This document shows positions 1 through 11,325 of a stretch of DNA of 64,000 nucleotides, one piece after another. The position numbers and the translations under genes are program-made. How positions within the stretch are numbered: the first letter of the stretch is position 1; each line of letters starts with the position of its first letter. The DNA comes from Agrocybe praecox (Eukaryota; Basidiomycota; Agaricomycetes; Agaricales; Agrocybaceae), in the NCBI GenBank assembly GCA_964017145.1, contig OZ024846.1, positions 620,001-684,000 on the forward strand. Reading direction: 5' to 3'. The notes under the pieces are model-generated. The model worked only from the letters and a program-made list of their open reading frames with translations, was not told the origin of the DNA and did no database searches.

Positions 1-830
1 AGAGTTACGTGATTAATTTCCTCACACGCGTGGTTCGAACGATGAACGACGAACTTCGGGGCAGGGTACTTTTGACGCGGCGTGACGCGCTGTAGGAAAA
101 TGATTGCCGCGTCATTGCCGCGCTATACGACGAAAAACAAACATGTCTGCTTACCTTCTCCACATATCTTCAGCAGCATATAAGACTTACAATAATCCCA
201 AATAAAATATAAGTTGAACTTGTAATCTGGCTTGTTGTGCTCCTCCTCGCTGTCGCTGGCCTCACGGTAACTTGGTCCTTTCTGTAAAGTAGCAAGTTAG
301 CCTCCGACGCCGGTTGGGACTAAAGAATGCTAGTGTTTAGCTTGTGTTCAATATAGAACCAATTCGATGGGTCATAAAAGGGGTATAATATGATATATAT
401 TTTATACGTTCGGACAGAGAAGCCTTACTGTGTTGAAAAGGATAGAGTGGCCATGAAACTTGAACAAGATACTGACAGGTCATTGACGCGCTTAACTGAC
501 GCGCCGTTGCCGCGCCTGAGATTGTATTTATCTGGCCGCCGCGGCAGTGACGCGGCATTGCTGCGGGTTGTGACGCGTGATGCAAAGATTTTGAAGAGAT
601 TTGTCCAACAGATTCTCTATTTTTTAGACGGTCATATAGTCTTAGGACATCTTAGAGACCTTATATGTAACTCTCTCAGAAAAATAATTTGTTTCTGGCA
701 AGCACTTGACAAGTGCCAAAATTTTCCCTATAGCGCGGCAGTGCGCGTCACAGCGCGTCACTTTCCCCTTGCCCCGAACTTCGGAGTTGCGCAACTTGCC
801 TATTTATCCACTTCTAACTTCTAAGACTAG
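1..830. other. Left-edge region with GC-rich GACGCG/CGCGTC motif clusters, no gene
   Basis: No convincing coding region is seen. Four short clusters rich in GACGCG, CGCGTC and GCCGCG words lie near 74-133, 474-522, 535-582 and 730-785 in otherwise AT-rich DNA. The block at about 50-130 resembles the reverse complement of the block at about 730-785: both carry a GAACTTCGGGGCA-like edge and GCGCGGCA/GCGCGTCA words. This could be a decayed non-autonomous transposon with inverted ends and subterminal repeats, or a promoter region with repeated sites for the DUF7918 gene starting at 831. A 144-codon open frame at 390-824 looks like chance. Confidence 0.3.
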
Positions 831-2289
831 ATGGTTAAGTCTCGCTTGACCTACGGCAAGTTCCAGGCGTGGATTGAAGTGGATGGTATAGAACTTCAAT
901 GTAATGCCGTTGACGTAAACAGGAAGGATAAGGAGGTCGAATGCTGGGTGCCATCAGAAGCGAAAAAGGTGCGAATCCTTTGTGATGACATCAAGCGGTA
1001 TGCTTCATGGCAATCAAAAGAACTTCTCTGTTCATTTCCAGAAAGAAGAAACAAAATCGCCATGTCAGGCCACCCTCTTTCTGGATGGCAAACAAATCGA
1101 TGAATCATGGTATAGGGGCAAAGAATCCGTTTTGGATGTATTTGACTCGCTGAGAATGTCCAAATCAACTGAGCGCCCTTTTATGTTTGCCGAGCTACAG
1201 GTCACAGGTATGGGCTTTCTATACTACATGCTGCCTGGCACCTGCTTAAAAATGCTCACTCACTGGCAAATAGATGATGATACATACCTTGATAGTACAT
1301 TATTGGACAGCAGTGTCCCCATGCTCGGAAAAATCACACTCAAAGTCGAACGTATCATTAATTTCAGTAAAAGGAGAACAAAAAAACTCAAGAAGAAGAA
1401 GAGAAAAGGCTCTGAAACTTGTAAAGAAGATGAAGAAGACAGTCAATTTCCTACAGAAGTCCCGGAACTAGTGATGGTACATGAAAAGTCCAAAAAAGCG
1501 GCCACCATGGAGCATCAAGTGGGGTACGTCTAATTCTCCTATCTCCTATCTGACATATATGTTGCTGTCTCTAAAAAACAAGATCAAAAAAGATACGGCG
1601 AGCAAAGGACAATCCCGACTGAATATCGTGATGATGATGATGGCTATACCACAACAGTTTTTTACGATGTTGCGGAACCATTAGTCACGTTTAATTTCAT
1701 ATATAGAGCACAGAGTATGTCCGTCAATTTTACCAATACGATTCTGAGTCCTGACACTGACATTCTTCTCATGATTCAACGAAGCTTTTTTGAATCAAAA
1801 CTTAATTTTATGCCGCCCACGAGTAGATGGCACGCCTGATTTAAACACGGATGCCCATGTAACGCTGCAACCAGTACAGGTTCGACAAGAAGAAGAAAAT
1901 CTTCTTACCATGGGCACCACTCCATCCCTCGCCACTGACGAGCATACTATATCCGCCAGCGCTTCGGATGTCCCAGCGCCGAACTTGTCCCTCGCCGAGT
2001 TGCCTACGGATATTAAACCTGAAATTTATAGCGACGATGACGACGACGAAGATAGAAAGGCTTTACATGTGAGTCCGTCATTGAAACTTCATGTATACAG
2101 TAGTATTGACCAGCTGCACATCAGCTTGCGGCGGAAAGGGCACAAGCCGAGGTTGAAAGAGTTCGAGCCGAAAAGAGGAAGCAGAGAGAAGAATCAGGTG
2201 TTAGGACTGCAAAGAGAATCAAAGTTGAGTTTGACCCCAATCAAAGGTTCTTCACTGCCGGAGAAATTGTCGACTTGACATCAGATTGA
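831..2289 (+). CDS. DUF7918-type protein, copy 1
   Basis: This is a basidiomycete protein of unknown function. The N-terminal signature is visible as AWIEVDG, then ECWVPSEAKK-NFSVHF across the first splice, then ERPFMFAELQVTDDDTYLDS and LGKITLKVERI. The core domain ends with EPLVTFNFIYR. The C-terminus carries the family's usual coiled stretch and an AKRIKVEFDP...GEIVDLTSD tail. I infer six exons: 831-968, 1021-1207, 1274-1523, 1593-1714, 1827-2068 and 2125-2289 (1104 nt, 367 aa). The introns are 52-112 bp with GT-AG ends. Start is the ATG at 831. A diverged paralogue with the same leading introns lies on the other strand at 4425-5862. No biochemical function is known to me. Confidence 0.8.
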
Positions 2290-3125
2290 GGATCCGTTCT
2301 TTTTATTTTAGATCATTTTACCATCCTACTTTATTCGCATCCCTCTATCATATTATCCATTATACACTACATGTAATCTCCTCGAGTTGTATCATCACCA
2401 TATATAATATCAACGAATACCCATGTTAATCCTCATCTATAGGCGCCCGATCAATTGTACCCAATTCAGAACATGTTGTTCAAAAAATAGAAAAGGTCAC
2501 GTTCTCGTATTTGTGGACCGTTAACACCCAACAAAAAAACCCACACTCACCATTTCTCTGTACACGTACATCTTCCCCTCGAGCGTACTCACCAGCGATA
2601 TGAGCCATTACACCAAGACGTCTTTCTTAACACTGCGTTTGGCAGCGTTACGACGCATGTATTGTTCCGCAAGTCTTTAAGTCTTCTGTGCGGGACTCTC
2701 GTACGAAATCCGATATATATATATCATTTTATTTCCATTCTCCTAAGTGAATGACACTGAAAAACTGCACTACCGGCCACTGGTCGCACAAGGATGACCC
2801 AGAGTTGACCGGAGTTGCACGTACATGGACATGTCGAACGTCGTTGAAATTTCTCAAGCAGGCTATATACGATATTTTATGTTTTGTTCTTTTGTTAGAT
2901 TAGCCGTTTAGGACCGCCTTAGGTCAGCTCTCTTGCCAATTGTTTCATCGAAATACACCATCTCGGCGATGTAAAAAAAGGCCGAATCGGGCTGACGATG
3001 TTGATGAATAATAATGTGGTATTTACCAATTACGCGGTCTTGCAGTACCTACTATTTAAATACTCGTCGAAGTGCCTTTGAAACACAGATATTCCTGTAG
3101 AAAGAACCCACTTCCCACTTGGCAA
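2290..3125. other. Intergenic, 836 bp
   Basis: AT-rich spacer between the DUF7918 gene and the NmrA-like gene. It contains short TA microsatellite runs (near 2711-2721) and no supportable gene. The downstream part presumably holds the promoter of the reductase gene. I see no recognisable regulatory motif. Confidence 0.5.
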
Positions 3126-4142
3126 ATGACTTACTCAATCCTCCTCCTCGGTGCAACGGGTGTCATAGGAAGCAAAATCGCAGAGAAACTCGCAAAGTAT
3201 CAGAACCAGCTAAAACGCGTCGCATTCCTCACCCCATTGGCGGGAATTTCCCCAGATAAAGAGTCCAGGTATCTCTCAGTGCCTATACCTCGTATTACCG
3301 GCAAATACGACGACCCGGCGACATATAAAGGCTTCGACGTTGTGATCTTCGCTCTCGCAGTCTCTTTATCTGTCGAGCAGATCAAATACTTTGATGCTGC
3401 ATTTGCAGGTGGAGTTAAGCACATCTACCCCACTGAGTGTGAATCGCATTATGAGATCGACCCCGAGAGAAATGAGCTAATCTCCAGTTTATAGTCGGGT
3501 TCGACCTCACCAACGAGCTGGTGTTCAGTGAACCTTCCTTTTCTCACAAGATACAAGCCCGCAAGCATCTAGAAGATAAGGTCGCCAGCGATGGAACATT
3601 GGGATATTCCTACCTGATGAACGGCTTGTTCAGCGAGTTTATACTCAACTATAACGTCTTGGGGTTGTCGCAAGATAAGTCATCTGCACAATTCCTTGGA
3701 ATATCGGATGCATTAATCACGACGACGCCTATGGAAGAGTGAGTCTACCATACATAGTCCATACATTTATAAGAACTTACATCACTACATCTTTAGCATT
3801 GCCGAGTTCCTGGCTTTGTCAGTTCTTCCAAAGCACCTCAAGTCCCTCAATGAACGTCGCCAGCTTCGAGTCGAGGGGTCCACACTGCCGGTCTCCGAAT
3901 ATTTCGATACTGTGGCTCGTTTCCTAGGACACTCCATCAGGATAGAGTACCTCTCTCGCGAGAGCTCATACGAGTATGAGAAAGAGCAAACAGCGCTCGG
4001 GAACGAGTTACTAGCAGGATTCACGCCAATTAGACGAGTTCTTGGTTTCGGGGGGTCGGTGATGAAGAATCCAGACAATAAGGGCTATCCTGAGTTTAAG
4101 CCAGAGAGCTGGGAGCAGGTCGTAAAGCGCAGCTTGGCGTAA
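3126..4142 (+). CDS. NmrA-like / isoflavone-reductase-like NAD(P)-binding protein, copy 1
   Basis: This is an atypical short-chain dehydrogenase of the NmrA/isoflavone reductase type, likely a cytosolic NAD(P)H-dependent reductase or redox sensor of unknown substrate. The N-terminus shows a Rossmann glycine motif, LLLGATGVIG. The family hallmark PSEFG reads PTEFG across the first splice. Three exons are inferred: 3126-3438, 3495-3738 and 3797-4142 (903 nt, 300 aa), with introns of 56 and 58 bp. The stop after ELISSL in an unspliced reading lies inside intron 1, so the gene is intact. A paralogue with the same intron positions and phases sits at 62315-63350. Substrate specificity cannot be read from the sequence. 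Confidence 0.85.
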
Positions 4143-4424
4143 GTTCCCATCTAATAACGGTTCATGTAAAAATGTGCCAGCAAAATAAACATGTTTTTTT
4201 TTACCGGAGATTTCCATCGGCATTAAGACGGCAATCAATTTCCCTTTGTTCAACTTCAAACTTGTTAAAAAGAGGAACTTTCCCACACATGTTTATTTCG
4301 AACCATATGAAGAGCGGCCAACGCCTGATCAAAATATGTTATTTCTTTACGCTGTTGCCCGTTATCTGCATGTCCAATGAGCAGGACTGGGTAATTTAAT
4401 GGTACTTCGATTATGTATAGGGCC

Positions 4425-5862
4425 TCAGGTATGATAGGATGAATGAGCGGCAAGTCCTTCCGTTTTGATCTTTTTGGCGTGCGGATTCACCGAGTTCGAT
4501 GGGATCGTCGATTTTCTCTTTCTTTCTGTCTTCTCTAGTAAAAAATTTACCACCTGTAAAAACGATTTATTAGCATCAATTCTTTCAATATATCAGGGTA
4601 TCTTACAAGCGACGCTTTTGTATCAACCTCATTTTTCGAAAGGTTTACGTTTACATTTGCACTTGGCTTATGGTCATCCTGTACTCCTTCGCTCACAATG
4701 CTAGTTTCTTCTTTCTCTTCCTTGACCACTTCGAATTTGCTCTCTATCTTCAATTTTTTCTCTTCGTTAATTTTGTCAGGCTGTTATTTAAGCGTGAGTT
4801 GCAAGTGAGCTCTAGAGTCGACTTTATGCAGTACCTGCAGTGCTTGTTGACTCCCAAACAACGTTGCTTCGTGTATTGCTGATTCTCTTTCAGGCTCATC
4901 TACCTCCTCCAAAAATGAAGGCCTTTCGTCTATTTCTTTCGTATTGAGAGAATTGGTATCTGTTATCCGTGAAGTCAAAATTTGAGATAGTAACCATGAA
5001 ATCCATTAACTGACATACCGATGAGTGGCCTATAGTTGAACGAGAATGTAGCGAGGCGCTCGTGCACATCGCATACAGCTTCAGAACGGAATGATTCATG
5101 GCTTGCTTTCTCGCGAGATCTTTTTCCGCCGTATCTAAACAAACTATATCAGAAACACTGCGTATGATTCCCACCTGGAGACCTCTATAAAACGAAACCG
5201 TCTAGCACATACCCGATCTAGTGCACTGGCATCATAGCTGCTGCTTTATTTGAGTTTTCATGCACCTTGCGTAGCTCAGGGATATTCTCTTCCTTTGGAT
5301 TGGGTTCGGTACGGCACTTTGTTTCGTATCCAAGGTTTGTAACGCGATGCACTTTGACCTTTATTTCACCCAGCCTAGGGCTTGACTTTGTTAGAAAATC
5401 CGTTTCAAGAAAGGTATTATCGTCTGATCAAATAGATGGTTGAGTTTTATGAAGACATTGAATCTAAAATGACCAACCTGTAACTTGTAAAGGGGCAAAC
5501 ATGAACGGCCTCTCAGAGTTTATGGAAGTTTTCACGGCGTTGAATTCATGGGTTACAACTTGACCCTTTTTGAAATGTCTCCTTGCCATGACTTTTCCAT
5601 CCAAAATTACTGAAACCCGACAGTGACATCGTGTTTCTGCCTTGCTGAAACAAACCACGAACTCCTTCAATCTGTTAAGAAGGCATGCATAAAAATTGCC
5701 AAGGAAAGAGCCTACCTTTCCAAGCTCGGATATAATCCAACATTTAACTTCCCGATCCTTCTTATTCACATCCACTGCGTTGCACGCAACCCTTTCATTA
5801 TCAACTTCGATCCAAGCGCAAAATTTGCTGTATTCCAGCTGTCTCTGGTCTAAGTTATTCAT
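4425..5862 (-). pseudogene. DUF7918-type protein, copy 2, with one in-frame TAG
   Basis: This is a paralogue of the 831-2289 gene on the opposite strand. Exons inferred in coding order: 5862-5716, 5664-5478, 5423-5213, 5134-5019, 4959-4835, 4780-4607 and 4553-4425. They sum to 1089 nt, an exact multiple of three. The first four introns fall at the same places as in copy 1. Visible family pieces are FCAWIEVDNE, VKCWIISELGK-EFVVCF, ERPFMFAPLQVTDN, LATFSFNYRPLI and a C-terminal KKIKTEG. The frame is broken only by TAG at 5218-5220 (codon 180), where copy 1 has CAA (Gln) in its HQVG motif (H*IG here). It is either a recent nonsense pseudogene, a truncated 179-aa protein, a readthrough case or a sequence error. 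ATG 5862 was chosen because it aligns with the start of copy 1. Confidence 0.7.
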
Positions 5863-6266
5863 AAACGGAGTCTCGACTTGTCGATGTAGGGGTCCTTCGC
5901 TATGAGGCAGTTTACGGGGAAAGAACAGCGATGTAGAAAGTAGTACCTTACAAAGAGACGAAGAGCCACTAATCAAGCTAAATACGTAGTAAAAGAAAAA
6001 AATATTAGACCCGGCCAGCGGCCCGAATCGTAGGCGAATAAGCGCCGACGGTCAATTTGGTTGAGTATGCTCTTTCCGTACTTATCTCAACGTGTACGTT
6101 CAATGGCAGGGTACCGGAATGGCTCATTTCTGTATCCCATGTACAGTTTATCAACACATTCATGTCTCCAATTTAGTTGATGAAAATGAGCAGGAGATTA
6201 AATTACCATAAATTGTACAATATCACCCTACGTCCAGTACGATCTATACCCCAAAGAACGTGGTTT
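5863..6266. other. Intergenic, about 400 bp
   Basis: Spacer between DUF7918 copy 2 and the 3' end of the ABC transporter, both on the minus strand. It must hold the promoter of the former and the 3' UTR of the latter. No other feature is seen. Confidence 0.4.
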
Positions 6267-8848
6267 TTATCCCTCAACCTGTTCCTCTCCCACACTCTCT
6301 AATGACGCCTGCTGCTGCCACATACTGTAATAAAGTCCTCTTGCTCTCATTAGCTCGTCATGATCTCCTTGCTCGACCACTTCCCCTTCTTTAAGTACGA
6401 TGATTAAATCTATGCGAATGTTAACAGGTTGCAGAATGCCATGTAGGTTGACTTACCGGCTTCGACAACTGTTCGCAGTCTATGTGCGATGAAAATGCTG
6501 GTGCGGGCTTTGTCCAACAGCGCAGTATTGATGTTTTTCATTAACTCTGACTCCGTATGTGCATCCAAGGCCGAAGTCTGCAAGTAAATTGTCAGCCAAT
6601 TCTTTCTGAGAAGAGTAGGTGAACGACACATACGGCCTCATCGAAAAATAGAATCGGTGGATCCTTCAGCATGACCCTGGCAACTGCTAGTCTTTGTTTC
6701 TCGCCGCCACTAATCATCAGTCCTCTCTCTCCAACCATCGTCTCATACCCCCTCGGGAGCCTGCCCACAATGGTATCGTGCACATTCGCCTTCTTTGCGG
6801 CTTCCATCACCTCTTCATCGCTAGCGTCAAGCCGGCCATATCGAATATTATGCATTATGTCTGCATGGAACAAAGGGGTATCTTGTGGTACGACGCCAAT
6901 ATTTTGTCGGAGAGATTCGAGTTGTATTTCCGAGATAGGTTGACCGTCGATGGAGATACGACCCGAGGAAGGATCGTAGAATCGATAGAGAAGGCGGAAG
7001 ACTGTAGACTTTCCACATCCTGAGGGACCCACAATCGCTACTTTTTTACCAGCCGGAACTGTGAATGACAAGTCGCGGAAAATTGGGCGGTCGGCGTGAT
7101 ACCCGAATGCGACATTTTCAAATTTGATAGATCCGCCTTGCAATTGCAATGGTTTGGCATCCGCGATATCCTTGATTATCATACGATTAATCAATAACCA
7201 ATAGAATGGATACAAATATGAAAAATTTACCTTGACGGGAGCATTCTCCTCTACAAGTTTATACAAAACCTCCATATCCAAAAGGTTTTGCCTCATCTCT
7301 CGATAAATTGTCCCCAAGAAATTAAGTGGAAGCGATAGCTGGAAGATGAGTTGGTTCACCATGACCAGGTCACCGACGGTCATTGTTCCTATGGCCAACC
7401 TCGTTATTATAATTCATTTCAAATCCATCCTGGTCTGGAAACACACCATTCACTACTCCCTGAGCAGACAAGAACATCGCTAATGTTAACGCGCTACTGA
7501 AGATAACATTTTGTCCTGAGTTCAAGTAAGCCAGCGAAGTCGTAATTTTGACGCTTGACTTCTCGTAATCTTTAAGATGCTTGTCGTATTGCTGGATTTC
7601 GTACTTTTCATTATTGAAATGCTACTTGGAGTGAGCAATGGAGCGTCTTTCATACAGAAATTGTCACCCACTTTGACTGCCTCGAAATTGATTAACGAAT
7701 CCACAGCAACGGTCGCTGCTTTGTTATCCGCTTGGTTCGCTTCTCGCCTGAAACGTGTTCTGCCGAGATCCATCTAAATTTGAGAAATGGAAGTCAAAAA
7801 GAAAACAGGAAGACAACTTACCTCCAAGAGGTAGTCCGCACAGTAAACCAAGTATACGCGGCCATAGCCAGTATAGTGACAGCAGCAAAATCCCAACCGA
7901 ATTTATACGTTAAAATACCGCACACCATACTGATTTCCAATGCCGTAGGTGCTATTCTAAAAATGATGGCCTGCAGGAGGAACGAAATACCTCTAAATAA
8001 GAGTTAGAGGTGCAAAGTCATGGATATAGAGAACCCACTTGGTTCCTCTGTCAATTGCCCTCGTGAGTCCACCCGTCTGCCTGCTCAGGTGGAACCTCAA
8101 ATCGAGATTTAAGAGATGTTCAAAGGTTTCCCGAGCAACTTTACGTATGGCCCGTTGTCCAATGTTGGCAAAAACTGCGTTTAAGAGTTCACCGGAAATG
8201 GTAGCTCCCATACGCGCTGCTCCGTCTGTTCAAAAGTCGGTATTGCCCTCAGCCAATCCCATAACTACATGGACATGAAAGACTGACATCCAAGAATTAG
8301 AGATCCGGCAAGAACCCACACAGTAGATTCAGAGGTAATGTCGACATTTAAAGAGTCCACGACGTCTTTGAAGATTTGTGGAACTTGTACATTGAGTACC
8401 TAAAGACACAGTTCAGTGGCAAGGGGAAATTGTAGATTCTTACACTTACTTTCGCCGTTACCAGCAATGCGAAACCACCCAACACCGTCAGCCGCGTCTT
8501 CCAGTCGTTCTTTGGCCATACGTTGACCATCAACCTCTTGATAATACTCAAGTCCGTCCGTCGTTGTTCCGCATTGGTGGGATGTATAGGTTTGGATTCA
8601 GAAGGTCTGGATACTGGAGGTGGCGGCACCGTTGTGGGTTTCGGTTGCTCTGTAGGTGAAGGGGGCGCCATATGCTGGAGTTGCCTCTTCAGTGGCAATG
8701 TTCTCCGCACACAAGGCGACAAAAACAGGTCCGAACGCGAATATGACCGCCACCCGCCGGACGCCGACGACATGCATCGTACCCGCGAGCTCACCACAGT
8801 CACGTTAGCGGCTCTTGCTGCGAGCGGCCTTAGGGTGCTCAGCAGCAT
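6267..8848 (-). CDS. ATM1: Mitochondrial ABC half-transporter, Atm1/ABCB7 type
   Basis: The Atm1 family sits in the mitochondrial inner membrane and exports a glutathione- or sulfur-containing compound needed for cytosolic and nuclear Fe-S protein assembly. Ten exons are inferred (8848-8450, 8399-8288, 8225-8039, 7992-7822, 7759-7672, 7621-7447, 7388-7231, 7170-6634, 6577-6457, 6409-6267), giving 2091 nt and 696 aa. The N-terminus from ATG 8848 is Arg/Ser/Ala-rich with few acids, as in a mitochondrial presequence. The membrane domain contains the family motifs [25 protein letters not shown] and FNNEKYE. The nucleotide-binding domain has Walker [10 protein letters not shown], signature ISGGEKQR, Walker B ILFFDEA, D-loop SALD and H-loop IAHRLRT. 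An upstream in-frame ATG at 8971 would add 41 residues. The gene appears intact. Confidence 0.93.
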
Positions 8849-10720
8849 GTTGTTAAGCAACCTCTGTCGCTCGTGGGTCGTATGTATCAAGGAAAAGGAG
8901 GCGAGAAAGACATTCGGTCCTCGGAATCGTAGGGACTCGCGAACCACCCTCCCCTCATTTAATGACCACATGACGCGATTTGGTAATCTAATCTAATCTG
9001 ACAAGGATGTCACACAACGCGTGCCAAAAGATGATACACAACTTGTTCCGCTCGTATCTCATTGAGTTCTCAATCATATTGCTTCAAATTTTGATGCATA
9101 AAATTGTGTTTTTTTGTAGTAGCACATATATTACCCTAATCTAATTTTAAAAGGATAATTACTATCAAATCCCGTATATATACTCCTATATAATGTTTAT
9201 ATACTGCTTATGATCAGTCATCTTCCCAGCTACTTGATTCATCATCATTCAATAACTGGTTTAATCCCTCATATGTTTCCCCATCTTCATCTTCTACAGT
9301 GTCCGGGAGCCACATGGTTGAAATCACTTTTTGATTTTGATTGTAATTATTGGCTTGTTGGCTATCATGGCATAATGTTTACTTTTCTGCTACTCTAATC
9401 TACCCTCTGGCACCGTGAATTGACCTGAAATAGTGCAAAAGCATATAATAGACACTCCAGAGCCTTATATATCATTTCTCAATTCAGTTGCGCTCACTTT
9501 CACCGACATTTTGCGTGTTTGGAATGTTTTCAGCAATGTCCGCTATACGCATCAGCACGCGCATCAACGCACGCGTACTGTGCGCTCGCTGACAGCATTA
9601 CTTTGCTAGCCGAAAGAGACAGTACCTAGAGCTCAATGTGGGCGTAAAACTGCCGGAATAATGTTTTATTTGCTATATAATCAATCTATAGGTTCACGTA
9701 GCAAGGTAGCAGCGAGGTTTTGGAGATCTGCTCCAAAAATAGGCCAAGTAAGGGCTAAATCAACGAAAATTCACATAGTATTCACCTACATGAAGAAAGC
9801 TACGGGGGCTGCCACACTATTTGATGTGGTATTACAGTAACGAGACGATGTCTGAAGGGCATGGGTACTCTAAAGTTCTTATCTGCAATATATAGGACTC
9901 ATCAGGAATATTTTTATCCCCTTCGAGTGGGTATTTTAGCGCGCGGAGCAGTATTTCGCTATAGACTTCTCCAGATGGCATTATCTAGCCTCCTGTCACT
10001 AATAAAACATTTTTTATTATTTAAAACGGAACTTTTGTCCGTGACAGATTCTTTTTTTCTCTTTCCCTTTATGGAAAATAGGGCTTCCTTTTGCGAAATC
10101 TGAAGATCAGAGACGCGGATAAATATTTTGCACAAATAATTTCAAAGGTAAAGTGTTATAGAGCATTTTTTCTCCGCAAAAGTAGTCCCAGAAACAACTT
10201 CCTGTTATGTTCTATTCATTACATTGTCCCCCCGCCAAAAGTGTACCGGTTTTGGCAGAGAAAACACCAATAACTCATATGTACTACTAACTGTTTGATT
10301 TCTTACTTAGTTAGATACTTTAATACATTCTTATAGATCATTACTATGATTTCAAATCGTTAAATATCGAGCGGTCAATCGTGTCACGCCCAACATTTTG
10401 GTACAGCCACTTAGCGGCAATTGCCGACCCCCAATTATAGACACCGCACACTGGGCGCTAGATTTGCGCTTGAGGGTATTTAGTATCCTTACACTTTCTT
10501 TTGTGAATGTTTGAGCAATATTAATCTAGTAAATATCTACTGATACCTTCAAATACTATGATTTAGACTTCCACAAGCCGTATATATGCAGTAAAAACTG
10601 CGATTCTGAAACCTTTTGAATAAATGATTCACTGTGACGTACACTCTGAGACCTAAGTAGTGAGGACCGACCATTATCTACTTGTACTTCTTTATCAACC
10701 ACCACCAGGCTCTATATAAC
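8849..10720. other. Intergenic, about 1.9 kb
   Basis: AT-rich spacer between the divergently transcribed ATM1 and a small coiled-coil gene. Only short open frames occur (for example 9210-9398 and 9861-10103). None shows family-like motifs or splice continuity. A CG-rich patch with ACGCGC words lies at about 9546-9590. I see no RNA gene. Confidence 0.4.
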
Positions 10721-11325
10721 ATGAATGAATCTACCCTTCGCCGCTCGCAGTCAGCCCCAAATGACACAAATAATTGCTTGTCTGAAATGAATGATCCACT
10801 GCTCAGAGGGATGGAAGATCGGCTGCATGAAGTAGAAGAAAGATGGGAGGGACAAATTAGCCACTTGCGCGGAGAATTGGATGAATTACGTACTCGAATG
10901 GAATCTCAAGATGCAGCCATTGCCAACACAAGAATCATGGCTGAAAATGAGCTGAGGTCCAGAATGAGACATGGTGCACTGTCGCCGTTGCAGAAATCGG
11001 TACGCCCCGCATTAGATTCATTTTTATAGAGTCTTATCGGCACCTTCAATCATTTTTTGAAAAGAAACCTGGTTCAGGGTATCGATTGGCGAGCCGTATT
11101 GCTGGCGTTTTAGGGCCAGGCGCTACGCTCAATGACCCAGTCAACGATGCCAGTCAAACCGGAGTTGGAAATACCCCTTTGAACTTCAACCCGAATATAC
11201 GTGATTACGATCACATCAGTATCATACGACTAGTTCTCTTTTATAACGAATCGTTTGGCATTCTTCCAGACGACACCCTTGACGAACGAAGGACAAAGGT
11301 GCACCGCTTCCTCACAGGACGTTAG
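10721..11325 (+). CDS. Small coiled-coil protein, unknown function
   Basis: Not recognised. Two exons are inferred, 10721-10973 and 11030-11325 (549 nt, 182 aa), joined by a 56-bp GT-AG intron. The acceptor follows TTTTTATAG. Residues about 20-80 form a heptad-like acidic/basic coiled coil (MEDRLHEVEERWEGQI...LRGELDELRTRMES). The second half carries RIAGVLGPGA and a C-terminal LDERRTKVHRFLTGR. A TATA-like TATATAAC lies immediately before the ATG, so the 5' UTR would be very short or transcription starts upstream of it. The coding style (intron length, no low-complexity bias) argues for a real gene. The function is unknown. Confidence 0.55.

Noticed and set aside
3439..3494. Apparent stop/frameshift in NmrA-like copy 1 (and similarly at 62628-62686 in copy 2)
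   Set aside because: Both are 56-59 bp GT-AG introns. Splicing recreates the family PSEFG-type motif (PTEFG, PSEFG) in frame, so neither gene is broken.
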